In this document: piece after piece, positions 17,436 through 27,087 of the stretch | Numbering within the stretch: the stretch's first letter is position 1 | How the letters are laid out: every line of letters starts with the position of its first letter | Source of the DNA: Terriglobales bacterium | GTDB lineage: Bacteria > Acidobacteriota > Terriglobia > Terriglobales > Acidobacteriaceae | Direction: 5' to 3' | DNA length: 64,000 nucleotides | Assembly (NCBI GenBank): GCA_035567895.1 | Contig: DATMPC010000001.1 | Coordinates: 124,001 to 188,000, forward strand | Notes under the pieces: generated by a model | Seen by the model: only the letters and a program-made list of their open reading frames with translations | What the model was told of the DNA's origin: nothing | The model's database searches: none | Made by a program: the position numbers and the translations under genes

Positions 17436-18599
17436 GTGTCTATGCGCCGACATCTCCTACGCCGGATTCTAATTGCGGGCACCATTGGATATCTACTTTT
17501 CTCCATAGCCGGAGGGATTACCCTCGCCGAGCTCCAACTTCATCCCTGGAAACGCAGACTCTCGCACGGCGACGAGGCAGCGATATTTATTCGTGCCCGT
17601 TATGGAACGGCGCTTGAAAACGTTGAGATCACTGCGCGGGACGGCATTGTGCTCAAGGCGTGGTATGTGCGGCCGCACAATGCGAATGGACGCGACATAC
17701 TCATGCTGCACGGCGTGGCCGACAACCGCGAAGGAGTCGCGAGTTTCGCCGCGCCGTTCCTCGAGCGTGGATATAGCCTGCTGCTTCCCGATTCGCGTGC
17801 TCACGGTGAAAGCGGAAGCGCGCTTGCAACATATGGACTGCGGGAGAGCGACGACATCCATCGCTGGGTGGACTGGCTCTACACTAGCCGGCAATCAAAA
17901 TGTGTTTACGGATTTGGTGAGTCCATGGGCGCCGCTCTCGTGCTCGACAGCCTTACGGCTGAAGACCGCTTCTGTGCCATTGTCGCCGAGTCGCCATTCT
18001 CATCGTTTCGCTCTGTCGGTTACGAACGCGCCGCGTGGTATGTGAGAGCTCCAACCTGGGTTGGACGCACGCTGCTGCGTCTGCCAGTCGAAGTGGGAAT
18101 GGACTACGCAAAGCTGCGCTACGGCCTCGACTTCGATAGCGACAGCCCGGCAGATGCGGTCCGTCGCTCCTCCACTCCGGTTTTGCTTATACACGGCGCC
18201 GACGATATCAACATTCTTCCGCGCCACTCCGAGCTGATCGCCGCCCAATCCCCCACGCACGTAACGCTCTGGGAGGTTCCGGGAGCCACTCATTGCGGGG
18301 CGTCGTCGATGCAGCCTGAGATGTTCTGGAACAGGGTCCTCTCGTGGTTCAGCAGCCATTCCGAAAGGGCCTCCGGAAAAGCAGCGATAAGCTTGATACG
18401 ACCTTCTGAATTGGGAGCAAAACGAGCAAGAGTGGGACAGGCAAACGCAAGGAGCCTTGGCATAAACGCAGACTTGGAATGGCGCGCCCCCCTTCGTAAT
18501 TTGAAAAGCCTCGCTTTCCCGCTACCCGATGCTGGGTTACTTAAGTGCTTGATTACATTGGTGCGATGTGCCCGGGAATCTGTCCTGACCGGCGTTTGA
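17436..18599 (+). CDS. Membrane-anchored alpha/beta hydrolase
   Basis: 387 residues beginning with GTG. An N-terminal hydrophobic segment (IAGTIGYLLFSIAGGITLA) may be a membrane anchor. The alpha/beta hydrolase core shows DILMLHGVADNREG (oxyanion region), the nucleophile elbow GFGESMGAA, the acid in LLIHGADD, and the catalytic His in GATHCG. This is the BEM46/FrsA-like 'alpha/beta hydrolase with LHGVADN' group; the substrate is unknown. The last ~70 residues after SWFSSHS have no family match and odd composition, and may come from loss of an older stop codon. It follows the desaturase remnant by 28 bases and lies 18 bases before the DUF2339 gene. Confidence 0.82.
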   Translation: MSMRRHLLRRILIAGTIGYLLFSIAGGITLAELQLHPWKRRLSHGDEAAIFIRARYGTALENVEITARDGIVLKAWYVRPHNANGRDILMLHGVADNREGVASFAAPFLERGYSLLLPDSRAHGESGSALATYGLRESDDIHRWVDWLYTSRQSKCVYGFGESMGAALVLDSLTAEDRFCAIVAESPFSSFRSVGYERAAWYVRAPTWVGRTLLRLPVEVGMDYAKLRYGLDFDSDSPADAVRRSSTPVLLIHGADDINILPRHSELIAAQSPTHVTLWEVPGATHCGASSMQPEMFWNRVLSWFSSHSERASGKAAISLIRPSELGAKRARVGQANARSLGINADLEWRAPLRNLKSLAFPLPDAGLLKCLITLVRCARESVLTGV

Positions 18600-18617
18600 G
18601 TGCGATAGTTTACCGTT

Positions 18618-20492
18618 ATGGCTGATCCGCAGGATGAACTCGTGGCCTTACGCGCGCAAATGAGTGCGCTTACTGCGCGCCTGTACCACGTAGAGCAAAG
18701 ACTCGGCCTTGACTCCGACCCGGCGCGGGAGGCTCCCGGCTTGGTTCGCGAGACCGCTCCCGCGCCTCCCTACCGTCTGGCTCCGCCCTCTCCTCCTGCC
18801 GCTCGCGCGTTGGAGCCAATTCCAATCGCGCCGCCGGCGTTCACCAACTTTTCCGCCGCCCCTGAAAAGGACGAAGACGAGCTCGAAGGCCAGATTGGGA
18901 AGCTCTGGCTGAACCGAATTGGGATTGTTGCCATCCTGATTGGAGTCTCGTATTTCATCAAGTACGCCTTCGACAATGGCTGGATTGGCCCAGCGGGCAG
19001 AATTGCGCTGGGGCTGTTGGCGGGGATTGCGCTTATCTTGTGGAGCGAACGCTTCCGCGCGCGGGGCCATGCCCCATTTTCTTATTCTCTTAAGGCCGTT
19101 GGAATTGGCACGCTGTATCTATCGCTGTGGGGCGCATTCCAGGTGTATCACCTGGTGCCTTCTGCCGCCGCCTTCGTGGCGATGATCCTGGTCACAGGTG
19201 CAACGCTGACACTGGCTCTCACGCAGGACGCGGAGATTCTCGCCGCCTTCGCCATGATCGGCGGATTCAGCACTCCAGTCCTGCTTTCCACCGGACAGAA
19301 TCACGAGATCGTTCTCTTCTCTTATATATGTCTTCTAGACCTGGCGATGCTTGCCATGGTACGAGCGAAACCATGGCGCCGTTTGCTGGTGGGAAGCTTC
19401 ACTGGGACAGCGATCCTCTACGGCGGGTGGTTCTTTTCGTACTACACGAGAGACCAGCGCGCTGTTACGACGCTGTTTACCTTGATCTTCGCCGCAATCT
19501 TTGCCACCATTCCTTTGCTTACGCCGCTTACGCGATCGCGGTGGCACGCCGGCTTTTCCATAACTCTGACGCTGCTTCCGCTGGTGAATGCGGCAGCCGT
19601 CTTCCTGTGTCTCAACGCGATGTATGAGAACGCGACGCTCACCTGGTTCTCGTTGGCATTGGCGGCGGCCTATCTGCTGCTGAGCAGCCAGTTCAAGCGG
19701 CGTGTCGGCAGTGAGCCCGACGTAGTGAAGACAATCAACCTGCTGCATGTAGCAATCGCCGTCGCGTTCATCACCATCGCAATCCCGCTGAAGTTGAACT
19801 CGCACTGGGTCACGCTCGGTTGGCTGGTTGAGTCTGCGGTGCTGCTGTACATCTCAGTGCGGACGAAAACAAATTTCCTACGCTACTTTGCCGCCGTTAC
19901 GTTGTCTCTGGGAATTATTCGTCTGCTCGTTTGGGATAACTTCCGCGTGGAGACGCTGATCTTCAATGCACGCTTCGCCACATATCTGGTGGCAATCGCG
20001 ATTCTCGGCGGCATCGTTGCTGCAGCCAGCCGCTTCGCCAGCGAGCGCGAACGGCCTGCGGTTCGCGTTGCTGGTATTCTGCTGAACCTGCTGGCGCTGA
20101 TCGCGCTCACTCTGGAAGCGTCGGACTATTTTCTCCGGCAAGTCAGCGGGCTCTATCAGATGCACGATAACGCGGCCGCCACATTTCATCAGCTCAATCT
20201 GGCACGCAACTTCAGCTATTCCCTTATCTGGCTTGCTTATGGCGCGGGACTCATGATGTTCGGCTTCCGCAGACGCTCGGCGTTCGTTCGCTGGCAGGCG
20301 CTAGTGTTGATCGCGTTCACCATCGGCAAGGTCTTCCTCTTTGACGTGTCGGAGCTGCAGCAGGGATATCGCATATTGAGCTTTATTGCCTTGGGAGCGG
20401 TGCTGATGGGAATCTCGTACGTTTATCATCGCGACTGGCTCAACCTCGGAGCGAGCGCGACGGCAAAATCGACCGAGGCGCCCTCTGCATGA
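18618..20492 (+). CDS. DUF2339 polytopic membrane protein
   Basis: 624 residues. A short coiled coil (ELVALRAQMSALTARLYHVE) is followed by a Pro/Ala-rich linker to about residue 85. The conserved EGQIGKLWLNRIGIVAILIG then begins a run of well over ten hydrophobic helices. This architecture is DUF2339, an uncharacterised inner-membrane family. The downstream DUF3999 gene overlaps it by ATGA, a pairing seen repeatedly in bacteria, so the two probably act together at the envelope. No catalytic motif is evident. Confidence 0.85.
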   Translation: MADPQDELVALRAQMSALTARLYHVEQRLGLDSDPAREAPGLVRETAPAPPYRLAPPSPPAARALEPIPIAPPAFTNFSAAPEKDEDELEGQIGKLWLNRIGIVAILIGVSYFIKYAFDNGWIGPAGRIALGLLAGIALILWSERFRARGHAPFSYSLKAVGIGTLYLSLWGAFQVYHLVPSAAAFVAMILVTGATLTLALTQDAEILAAFAMIGGFSTPVLLSTGQNHEIVLFSYICLLDLAMLAMVRAKPWRRLLVGSFTGTAILYGGWFFSYYTRDQRAVTTLFTLIFAAIFATIPLLTPLTRSRWHAGFSITLTLLPLVNAAAVFLCLNAMYENATLTWFSLALAAAYLLLSSQFKRRVGSEPDVVKTINLLHVAIAVAFITIAIPLKLNSHWVTLGWLVESAVLLYISVRTKTNFLRYFAAVTLSLGIIRLLVWDNFRVETLIFNARFATYLVAIAILGGIVAAASRFASERERPAVRVAGILLNLLALIALTLEASDYFLRQVSGLYQMHDNAAATFHQLNLARNFSYSLIWLAYGAGLMMFGFRRRSAFVRWQALVLIAFTIGKVFLFDVSELQQGYRILSFIALGAVLMGISYVYHRDWLNLGASATAKSTEAPSA

Positions 20493-21697
20493 AGATGATT
20501 GTCACGCCCCTCGTCTTTGTTCTCTTGCTCGTCCCTTCGGCCTCTCATTCGAGGTACCAGCGTCCGGTGCAAGTCTCGGCTAGCGGACAAAACTACGTTG
20601 CTGTCGACGAAGCCATCTGGAACCATGCGCGGCGCGACCTGGGCGATCTCCGACTCGCCTCAGCGGATGCCGAGATTCCTTATGCGTTCGTGGTCCAGCG
20701 AGGCAGCTCCGAGGAGCAGCGCACCGAACTTTCCGTTCTGCAACAGTCGAGCGTCGGAGGAAAGACGCAGTTCCTCATCGATATGTCCGGGCTGGCGGAG
20801 TATGACCATGTGCAACTAAAGCTCGCGACCAGAAACTTTGTCGCGCATGCGCACTTGGAGGGAGCGGATGATCCGCATGCACGCGCCTGGGCCGGGTTGG
20901 GAGGCACAATCCTCTACGATCTTTCTAAGGAAAGTCTCGGATCGAACACAATGCTGCGCATTCCTCGTGCTACCTACAAGTATCTGCGCGTGACGATCGA
21001 CGGTCCGGTCGCTCCATCCGATGTTCAGGCTGCGACCTCCGAGATGGCGGAGGAGCATCCCGCCGTGTGGCGCGATGTGAGCAGCACGCCGGCACAAGCA
21101 CAGTCGGGCAAAAACACAGTATTTACCTTTGTCGTCGCCGACAGAATCCCCATTGAGCGCGCGGTCTTCAGCATCGCGGCATCTCCAGCGACAAACTTTC
21201 GGCGTGATGTTGAGATTCGAGACGAAAAAGACAACTGGTTGGGGTCAGGTGACATTGAACGCATTCACATGGTGCGTGGCGGGCAAAAGGTCGACTCCGA
21301 ACATTACACGGTAAGCTTTTCCGGAACTGGGCATAGCACGATCAAAGTACTAATCCACAACGGAGACGATCGTCCCCTCAACTTTGCCGGCGCACGTCTC
21401 GAACAATTGGAGCGGCGCATCTACTTTGACGCTCCCGGTCCAGCCCAGCTCGTGCTCTACTATGGCGACGAGAAGTTGACTTCGCCTGTTTACGATTACG
21501 CCAAGCTGTTCCAGCAGAGTAAAACTCCGACTGCTACCACGCTACGATCAGAGGCCCCGAATGTAGCATTCACCGAGCGCCCCGATAAACGACCGTGGAC
21601 TGAGCGCCATCCCGTAGTGTTGTGGATCGCCATCATCGCCGCAGTCGTCGGACTGAGCGCAGTCGCGCTGCGTTCTATGCGCACAGCAACTGCTTAG
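20489..21697 (+). CDS. DUF3999-like envelope protein
   Basis: 402 residues, starting in the ATGA overlap with the DUF2339 gene. A signal peptide (IVTPLVFVLLLVPSASH) is followed by beta-rich sequence with the YQRPVQV start and the 'DLGDLRLASADAEIPYAFVV' motif characteristic of DUF3999. A C-terminal membrane helix (VVLWIAIIAAVVGLSAVALR) ends in a short basic tail. It is thus a periplasmic domain anchored at both ends or only at the C-terminus. Its partner is very likely the DUF2339 protein; the function is unknown. Confidence 0.82.
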   Translation: MKMIVTPLVFVLLLVPSASHSRYQRPVQVSASGQNYVAVDEAIWNHARRDLGDLRLASADAEIPYAFVVQRGSSEEQRTELSVLQQSSVGGKTQFLIDMSGLAEYDHVQLKLATRNFVAHAHLEGADDPHARAWAGLGGTILYDLSKESLGSNTMLRIPRATYKYLRVTIDGPVAPSDVQAATSEMAEEHPAVWRDVSSTPAQAQSGKNTVFTFVVADRIPIERAVFSIAASPATNFRRDVEIRDEKDNWLGSGDIERIHMVRGGQKVDSEHYTVSFSGTGHSTIKVLIHNGDDRPLNFAGARLEQLERRIYFDAPGPAQLVLYYGDEKLTSPVYDYAKLFQQSKTPTATTLRSEAPNVAFTERPDKRPWTERHPVVLWIAIIAAVVGLSAVALRSMRTATA

Positions 21698-21942
21698 GCT
21701 TCGCCCAGGAGCAAGCGTAACCGCAGTGAAGGCTCAAGCAGCGACGCCGCCTAGCCCGCAGGGGCAGATGCAGGACAAACTTCCCGGATTCATAACCATG
21801 GAGTCGCTAGAGTCGCTCTGAACTGCCGGGACGATTTTTTCTCCATCACATGTCGATTTCCAGAGGGCCGCACGTCACAGATATGCGCGACAGATGACAT
21901 CGCGCAAGCAATCGATCTTTGAAGCCTTTAAAGGAGATAGTG

Positions 21943-22410
21943 ATGAAAAATAAGGTAAGAGCAGTTCCCGACGGCTACAACACAGCTACCCCTTACCTCA
22001 CCATTCGAGGTGCGGCGAAGTCCATCGACTTCTACAAGCAAGCCTTTGGCGCTAAAGAACTCTTTCGAATGCCGGGTCCAGACGGCAAGATTATGCATGC
22101 TGAGATCCTGATTGGGGATTCTCACATCATGCTCGCCGACGAATCGCCCAAAGCCGAAACGAAGTCGCCGCAGACGTTGAACGGCAGCGCCAGCGGCATC
22201 TTTCTGTATCTCGATGACGTCGATGCATCGTTTAAGCAGGCGCTTAAGGCAGGCGCGAAGGAAACTCAGCCTCTGGAAAACATGTTTTGGGGCGACCGCT
22301 TTGGCAAACTCACTGACCCATTTGGGCACAGGTGGATGCTGGCATCGCACATCGAAGACGTATCTCCTGCAGAGATGGAAGAGAGAATGGCTGCGGCTGT
22401 CTCGAAGTAG
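21943..22410 (+). CDS. VOC/glyoxalase-fold protein (PhnB-like)
   Basis: 155 residues from the ATG at 21943, which has AAAGGAG eight bases upstream; an earlier in-frame start at 21919 lies upstream of this site. The two beta-alpha-beta-beta-beta modules of the vicinal oxygen chelate superfamily are visible: TPYLTIRGAAKSIDFYKQAF, GDSHIMLADE, then the second module with GIFLYLDDVDASFKQALKAG and WGDRFGKLTDPFGHRW. This is the PhnB/YdcJ-type subgroup common in soil bacteria, with unknown substrate. It is a single gene, ending at a hairpin shared with the efflux operon. Confidence 0.87.
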   Translation: MKNKVRAVPDGYNTATPYLTIRGAAKSIDFYKQAFGAKELFRMPGPDGKIMHAEILIGDSHIMLADESPKAETKSPQTLNGSASGIFLYLDDVDASFKQALKAGAKETQPLENMFWGDRFGKLTDPFGHRWMLASHIEDVSPAEMEERMAAAVSK

Positions 22411-22436
22411 TCCTGATGGCTAAGCAGTAGTTCGCG

Positions 22437-22480
22437 CGGCGAGTGCCGGGCGACTTCGTGGCGCCTTGAAGCACTCGCCG
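22437..22480. terminator. Hairpin between VOC gene and efflux operon
   Basis: CGGCGAGTGC (22437-22446) pairs perfectly with GCACTCGCCG (22471-22480). The two genes around it end towards each other at 22410 and 22494. It fits a bidirectional terminator; no T-run is present on the + strand. Confidence 0.5.
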
Positions 22481-22493
22481 CTTCGATGAGAAG

Positions 22494-23888
22494 CTATTGC
22501 TGCCAGCCTCCACCCAAGCCCTTGTAGAGCTGAACCAAGGACAACATTTCGTTAAGTTGAGCTTGTACAAGGCCGAGTTCGGCGGTGAAGTAATTCGTGT
22601 CGTTAGTGAGCACTTCCAGATAACTGGTGGCGCCACCTGTGTACCGCAGATGCGAGAGACGAGTCGCATCCTGCGCCGAATCGACAAGGAGCTTTTGCTG
22701 CTCGCGAAATTCCTGGGTCTTGCGATACGCAATCAGCGAGTCGGAGACATCGCGGAATGCCCCTTGAATGGTCTGCTGATAAAACAGCAGGCTCTCCTGC
22801 TGTCGGGCTTCGGCGAAGCGGACGTTCGACCGCAACCTGCCCGCTGTGAAGATCGGCTGTGCCAGAGTGGAACCAAAGGTCCAGAATCCCGCGGGACCAG
22901 TGAACAGGTTGGTCAGCGCCGAACTCTGGAATCCCGAACTTGCGGTAAGAGAGATCTGCGGAAAATACGCCGCTCTCGCCACGCCGATTTGAGCGTTGAA
23001 GGCGATCAGCTCCTGTTCGGCCTGGCGAATGTCGGGCCGCCGCTCCAGCAATGAAGAAGGAAGGCCCGCAGGAACCGTGGGAGGGTGGTACTGTTCCGTC
23101 AGTTGCTTGCCGCGCGGAACCGGACCCGGGTTGTTTCCCAAAAGGATACTGATGAAATTCTCTTCCTGCTCAATCTGCTGTTCCAGGAACGGGATCTCCG
23201 AGCCCGCCGTGAACACCAGTTGTTCGGCTTGACGCACGTCAAGCATGGACGTCGAACCGCCTTGGGCTAGCAAGTTGGTTAAACGAAGCGAGTCCTGGCG
23301 CGATGCCAGCGTGCGCCGCGAAATATCAAGCTGCAAGTCGAGCGCGCGCAGTTGGAAGTAAGCGCCCGTGAGATTCGCAATCAGCTCAGTAATGATCTCG
23401 CGCTGAGCCCACTCGCTCGCTACGAGACTCGCACGCGCGGATTCCGTAGCCCGGCGAAATTTTCCCCAAAAATCCAATTCCCAATCGAACTCCAATCCAA
23501 CTCGATTCGTGTTTGTATCGATTGGAGGAAAGATTCCCTGGCGGGAATTGCGCAGGTTTATCGCTGACGCGTTGCCGGACACGGTGGGAAACTGATCGGC
23601 CCGCGTAATGCCCAGTAGCGCCTGCGCTTGGAGAACGCGAGCGGCCGCGCGGCGAACATCGTAATTCTGTTGAAGCGCGGTCTTGATGAGTTCCTTTAGC
23701 TGATCATCCTGAAAAACGTCCCACCACTTTTCATCCGCGAGTGACTTAGCGTCTGTTGTCGCGGCTTGATCCGGAGTGAGTCCGCGATAGACCGTTGGAG
23801 TGTTGATGGTGGGCTTCTTGTAATTCGGGCCAACAGCACACCCCGAAACAAACACCACTAGCAGCAGGGGAAAGACAGCACTCTTCAT
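22494..23888 (-). CDS. RND efflux outer-membrane factor (NodT family lipoprotein)
   Basis: 464 residues from the ATG at 23888, nine bases after AGGAG and one base after the transporter stop. The N-terminus is a lipoprotein signal (FPLLLVVFVSGC), with the conserved CAVGPNYKKP following the lipid-bearing cysteine. Two repeats of the TolC/OprM helical barrel follow, with WWDVFQDDQLKELI and the ERRPDIRQAEQELIAFNAQIG motif in the second half. It forms the outer-membrane channel for the adjacent RND pump and is the last gene of the operon. Confidence 0.93.
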   Translation of the reverse strand: MKSAVFPLLLVVFVSGCAVGPNYKKPTINTPTVYRGLTPDQAATTDAKSLADEKWWDVFQDDQLKELIKTALQQNYDVRRAAARVLQAQALLGITRADQFPTVSGNASAINLRNSRQGIFPPIDTNTNRVGLEFDWELDFWGKFRRATESARASLVASEWAQREIITELIANLTGAYFQLRALDLQLDISRRTLASRQDSLRLTNLLAQGGSTSMLDVRQAEQLVFTAGSEIPFLEQQIEQEENFISILLGNNPGPVPRGKQLTEQYHPPTVPAGLPSSLLERRPDIRQAEQELIAFNAQIGVARAAYFPQISLTASSGFQSSALTNLFTGPAGFWTFGSTLAQPIFTAGRLRSNVRFAEARQQESLLFYQQTIQGAFRDVSDSLIAYRKTQEFREQQKLLVDSAQDATRLSHLRYTGGATSYLEVLTNDTNYFTAELGLVQAQLNEMLSLVQLYKGLGGGWQQ

Positions 23889-23889
23889 G

Positions 23890-26800
23890 CTAATCATCTC
23901 CTGCTCGCGCGGCTCGCATCTCAACCACGTCAGCCGGGGCCTTTGGCCTGGATCGGGACACCAGGAAGAACATGGCGGGAATGAAGAAGATCCCAATCGC
24001 GCTCGCCGCCAGCATTCCGCCGATGACGGTCGTTCCCATGATCTGCCGTGCCACCGAACCGGCTCCTGTCGCCGTCCACAAAGGGACGCATCCGAAGATG
24101 AACGCGAGGGAAGTCATAAGAATCGGGCGCAGACGGAGTCTCGCTCCTTCCAGGGCTGCATCGACCAGAGGTTTGCCTTTGTCGTGCTCGTCCTTGGCAA
24201 ATTCGACGATCAGAATGGCATTCTTGGCGGCCAGACCGATGAGCATTACCAGCCCAATTTGGGAGTAGACGTCGCTTTCGATCTGGACCATGTAAGGCGG
24301 ATAGAAGGCGCTGATCAGTGTGCGGCGAAGCCAGAGAACCAAAAAGGCTCCGAACACAGCGACTGGCGTACTCAGCAGAACGCTGAGCGGCAACGTCCAG
24401 CTTTCATACAATGCCGCAAGAATCAAAAACACGAAGAGCAGTGAGAGTCCGAAGATCACGCCCGGAGGCACGCCCTGCTGTGCCTGCTTTTCCTGAAATG
24501 ACATTCCCAGATAGTCGTATCCCATTTCGGCAGGCATAGTCTGGGTAAAGACTTGCTCCAGGGCCGCCATTGCCTGGTCGGAACTGTAACCTGGCGACGC
24601 GTTGCCGTTGACTTGCGCGCAGCGAAAGAGGTTATAGCGCATGGTGAATTCGGGTCCGGGGCGCGCTTCAAACCTGGTGATGGCAGAGAGCGGAACCATA
24701 GTTCCGCCTCGGTTCTTGACATAGAACTGGCCCACGTTCTCCGCGTTGGTGCGGTAATCGCCCTCCGCCTCAATGTAGACCTGCCACTGCCGTCCAAAGC
24801 GATTGAAGTAATTGATGAACAATCCACCCATGAAGGCCTGAACCGTGCGGTACACGTCGTTGATGGCGACACCCTGTTTGATCACCTTGTCGCGGTCCAC
24901 CTCGATGAATTGCTGCGGGACGCTGCCCAGGAAGGTGGTACTGACACTCGCGATCTCCGGACGCTTCCGGGCTGCGGCAAGGAATGTATTCAGGTTGGAC
25001 GCGAGGAATTGGATGTCCTTGCCGGCACGGTCCTCAAGAACAAATGTAAATCCACCTGAAGTGCCAACGCCGGGAATGGCCGGTGGAGAAAAGTCAAAAG
25101 CAATTCCCTCCGGAATCTGGCTGAGCTGGCGATTCAGCTGCGCCTTGATGACTTGAAACTGCTCTTCCCGGCTCTTTCGCTCATCCCACGGCTTCAGCGT
25201 GACCCAGAAGAAGGCGTTGTAAGTAGAACGCGTGAAGCTAAGCAGGCTAAAGCCGACAACGCTCGTCGTGGACTCGACTCCCGGAGTATTTGCCAGGATG
25301 CTCTCAATCTTTCGCGCCACACGCTCCGTTCGCTCAGTTGAAGCCGCGCTCGGTAGTTGCAGGTTTATGTATAGATATCCCTGATCCTCGTCAGGAAGAA
25401 AGCTGGATGGCACTTTGTGACTGAAGAACGCAGCGGCAGCCCCAAAGGCTGCGAGCATCGCCAGGGCGAAGACGGACTTACGAATGAGGGCTCCACAAAC
25501 TTTGACGTAACGATTCGTGGCGCTTTCAAACATGCGATTGAACCAGTCAAAGAACCTTCTCAACAGACCTCGGCTTTTCTCTCTGGGCCGCAGCAGCAGC
25601 GCCGCCAATGCCGGACTGAGGCTGAGGGCGTTGAACGCGGAGATGACCACTGAGATGGCGATCGTGATCGCGAACTGCTGATAGAGCCTTCCGGTGATTC
25701 CCGGGATGAAGGCCGTAGGTATGAAGACCGCCGACAACACCAGCGCAATTCCCACTACAGGACCGGAGATCTCTTCCATCGCTCTCAGGGACGCATCCTT
25801 CGGCGACATGCCGTCCTCGATGTGTCGCTCCACCGCTTCCACAACGACGATGGCATCGTCGACGACCAGGCCGATCGCGAGCACCAGACCGAAGAGCGAG
25901 AGCGTATTGATGGAAAATCCAAACAACGGAAAGAAGACGAATGTGCCCACCAGTGAAACGGGCACAGCCAGCAGCGGAATAAGCGTGGCTCGCCATCCCT
26001 GCAGAAAGAGAAAAACGACAAGGATTACCAGCGCAATCGCGATGACCAGAGTGAGGATGATCTCCTTAATTCCCTGGACTACGGATCGCGTCGTATCGAG
26101 CGCGATGGCGTAATCCATATCCTGGGGGAACCGGGTTTTCAGCTCGCCCATTAGTTTATTGACGCCGTTTGCGGCGTCGACTGCGTTCGATCCGGGAAGT
26201 TGATAGACCGCGACTATGGCACTCGGATGCCCATTCAGGCGCCCCGCCACCGTGTAGTCCTGCGCTCCGAGTTCGATCCGGGCTACGTCTTTCACGCGCA
26301 CCACGCCACCATCCGGTGACTCGCGGACCACAATCTGCCCGAATTCCTCTGGAGAGGTGAGCCGTCCCTGTGCGAGAACCGCATAGGCGAACTGCTGTCC
26401 TGAAGGGATCGGCTCTCCACCAACTTTTCCTGCTGGGTTGACTGTGTTTTGTGTTTGAACCGCATTCACGATTTCTGGAACGGTGATTGCCAATTTGGCA
26501 AGCTGATCCGGCTTGACCCACATACGCATCGCGTACTGGCCCGCGCCAAAAACCTGGACTTGCCCAATTCCCCGTGAGCGCGTAATGGGATCGACAAGGT
26601 TGATGTATGCGTAGTTAGCGAGGAACTTCGCATCGTACGTGCCGCGGGGCGAGTTCACCGATATCAGCATTAGGGGCGCCGTTACCGATTTGCGCACAGT
26701 GATTCCGAAATTGGTAACGTCGATCGGGAGCTGCGATGCGGCTTGCGTTTCCCTGGACTGGGCGAGAATTAGATCGTTGTTTGGATCGGTCTTTACGTCA

Positions 26801-27084
26801 AAGTTCACGATCAACGTTGTCTGCGAATTTCCGGTCGCATTCAACGAGTACATGTAGTTCATGTTGTCCACTCCGCTCATCTGCTGCTCGATAGGAGTGG
26901 CTACCGCTTGCTCGAGAGTCTGCGCGTCTGCGCCTACGTAGGTGGCTAGTATCTGAATTTCGGGCGGAGCGATATTGGGAAACTGTGCGATCGGCAGACC
27001 GATAATCGTCACCGCACCGACGATGACGGTCACGATGGCAATAACCATGGCGACGATAGGACGATTGATGAAGAACTTCGACAT
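23890..27084 (-). CDS. RND multidrug efflux transporter (HAE1/AcrB family)
   Basis: 1064 residues, the usual size. It opens with the family start SKFFINRPIVAMVIAIV. It shows two homologous halves with large periplasmic porter/docking loops. The proton-relay aspartates sit in the helix GLVVDDAIVVVEAVERH. The second half ends with a helix-rich stretch including MLIGLAAKNAILIVEFAKD. It exports hydrophobic drugs or metabolites, powered by proton influx. It is the middle gene of adaptor-pump-channel, three bases after the adaptor. Confidence 0.95.
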   Translation of the reverse strand: MSKFFINRPIVAMVIAIVTVIVGAVTIIGLPIAQFPNIAPPEIQILATYVGADAQTLEQAVATPIEQQMSGVDNMNYMYSLNATGNSQTTLIVNFDVKTDPNNDLILAQSRETQAASQLPIDVTNFGITVRKSVTAPLMLISVNSPRGTYDAKFLANYAYINLVDPITRSRGIGQVQVFGAGQYAMRMWVKPDQLAKLAITVPEIVNAVQTQNTVNPAGKVGGEPIPSGQQFAYAVLAQGRLTSPEEFGQIVVRESPDGGVVRVKDVARIELGAQDYTVAGRLNGHPSAIVAVYQLPGSNAVDAANGVNKLMGELKTRFPQDMDYAIALDTTRSVVQGIKEIILTLVIAIALVILVVFLFLQGWRATLIPLLAVPVSLVGTFVFFPLFGFSINTLSLFGLVLAIGLVVDDAIVVVEAVERHIEDGMSPKDASLRAMEEISGPVVGIALVLSAVFIPTAFIPGITGRLYQQFAITIAISVVISAFNALSLSPALAALLLRPREKSRGLLRRFFDWFNRMFESATNRYVKVCGALIRKSVFALAMLAAFGAAAAFFSHKVPSSFLPDEDQGYLYINLQLPSAASTERTERVARKIESILANTPGVESTTSVVGFSLLSFTRSTYNAFFWVTLKPWDERKSREEQFQVIKAQLNRQLSQIPEGIAFDFSPPAIPGVGTSGGFTFVLEDRAGKDIQFLASNLNTFLAAARKRPEIASVSTTFLGSVPQQFIEVDRDKVIKQGVAINDVYRTVQAFMGGLFINYFNRFGRQWQVYIEAEGDYRTNAENVGQFYVKNRGGTMVPLSAITRFEARPGPEFTMRYNLFRCAQVNGNASPGYSSDQAMAALEQVFTQTMPAEMGYDYLGMSFQEKQAQQGVPPGVIFGLSLLFVFLILAALYESWTLPLSVLLSTPVAVFGAFLVLWLRRTLISAFYPPYMVQIESDVYSQIGLVMLIGLAAKNAILIVEFAKDEHDKGKPLVDAALEGARLRLRPILMTSLAFIFGCVPLWTATGAGSVARQIMGTTVIGGMLAASAIGIFFIPAMFFLVSRSRPKAPADVVEMRAARAGDD

Positions 27085-27087
27085 GAC

